DNA of 39,609 bases, from assembly GCA_030610885.1 (NCBI GenBank), contig JAUWQW010000010.1, positions 1-39,609 of the forward strand. The letters are read 5' to 3'. The notes under the pieces are model-generated. The model had not been told where the DNA came from. It saw nothing but the letters and a program-made list of their open reading frames with translations, and searched no databases. The position numbers were made by a program, and so were the translations under genes. This stretch comes from Candidatus Aminicenantota bacterium. Its GTDB lineage: Bacteria; Acidobacteriota; Aminicenantia; UBA2199. Shown here piece by piece: positions 39,587 through 39,609 of the stretch. Within the stretch, counting starts at the first letter, position 1. Every line of letters begins with the position of its first letter.

Positions 39587-39609
39587 ATGCATGATAATGT
39601 AGTTAAATT
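39587..39609 (+). CDS. Start of an unidentified gene, cut by the window end
   Basis: ATG at 39587 with AGGGAGA about six bases upstream opens a frame of seven codons (MHDNVVK) to the window edge. The ribosome binding site and the gap size fit a real start; the product cannot be named. Confidence 0.4.

Overview
The window is AT-rich chromosomal DNA from a bacterium that I cannot place with certainty. Heptose genes for lipopolysaccharide (waaF, gmhB), a CsgG-like secreted protein, a GspG-like pseudopilin and the end of an HlyD-type adaptor indicate an outer membrane. A glycyl radical enzyme, acetate kinase, methylmalonyl-CoA epimerase and several radical SAM enzymes suggest an anaerobic, fermentative life. 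Genes are tightly packed, often with ATGA or longer overlaps, and no gene-free stretch exceeds about 250 bases. Sigma-70 type promoters (TTGACA/TATAAT-like) are readable in front of many units. I see no tRNA, rRNA, CRISPR array or intact insertion sequence.

Layout. 1-221 is the C-terminus of an HlyD family protein. 353-5337 (minus) is an ileS-lspA-lgt-rluD operon. 5502-11846 is an accessory segment: DUF1028-TPR protein, a glycyl radical enzyme that matches trans-4-hydroxy-L-proline dehydratase (HypD), its activase, a divergent GntR/FCD regulator and an exported M19 dipeptidase. 11854-15467 (minus) is glgA-thioredoxin-amrS-SDR. 15656-16612 is a DUF362 protein. 16631-20242 (minus) holds tldD, tldE/pmbA and psd. 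20407-22423 is methylmalonyl-CoA epimerase plus a GH57 glycosidase that seems to start at CTG. 22515-25488 is rpsO, pnp and a pseudopilin. 25632-27552 is rpoZ-waaF-gmhB. 27644-29473 (minus) is argF plus an HD hydrolase. 29652-29882 is a small zinc-ribbon protein. 29901-34156 (minus) is a two-gene unit of GHKL ATPases. 34312-36002 is queC-queD-queE. Then come a nitroreductase, ackA, a short RNase HIII, a CsgG-like gene and the first codons of another gene.

Most interesting parts. (1) The 29901-34156 pair: a 920-residue membrane protein joins an N-terminal Hsp90-like GHKL ATPase to a predicted periplasmic transglutaminase-like domain with an intact Cys-His-Asp triad and a further cytoplasmic domain. 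It is translationally coupled to a second, soluble GHKL protein whose N-box lacks the usual Mg-binding Asn. I know of no described system with this architecture. (2) The hydroxyproline cassette, with a 16-base perfect palindrome lying on the activase -10 box between the activase and its divergent regulator. (3) The CTG start of the GH57 gene.

How the genes work together. The ileS-lspA-lgt operon couples an aminoacyl-tRNA synthetase to lipoprotein maturation. The HypD cassette could take hydroxyproline-containing peptides to pyrroline-5-carboxylate. glgA and GH57 point to glycogen or alpha-glucan turnover. queCDE make the preQ0 precursor. rpsO-pnp and rpoZ belong to RNA metabolism and share operons with envelope genes.
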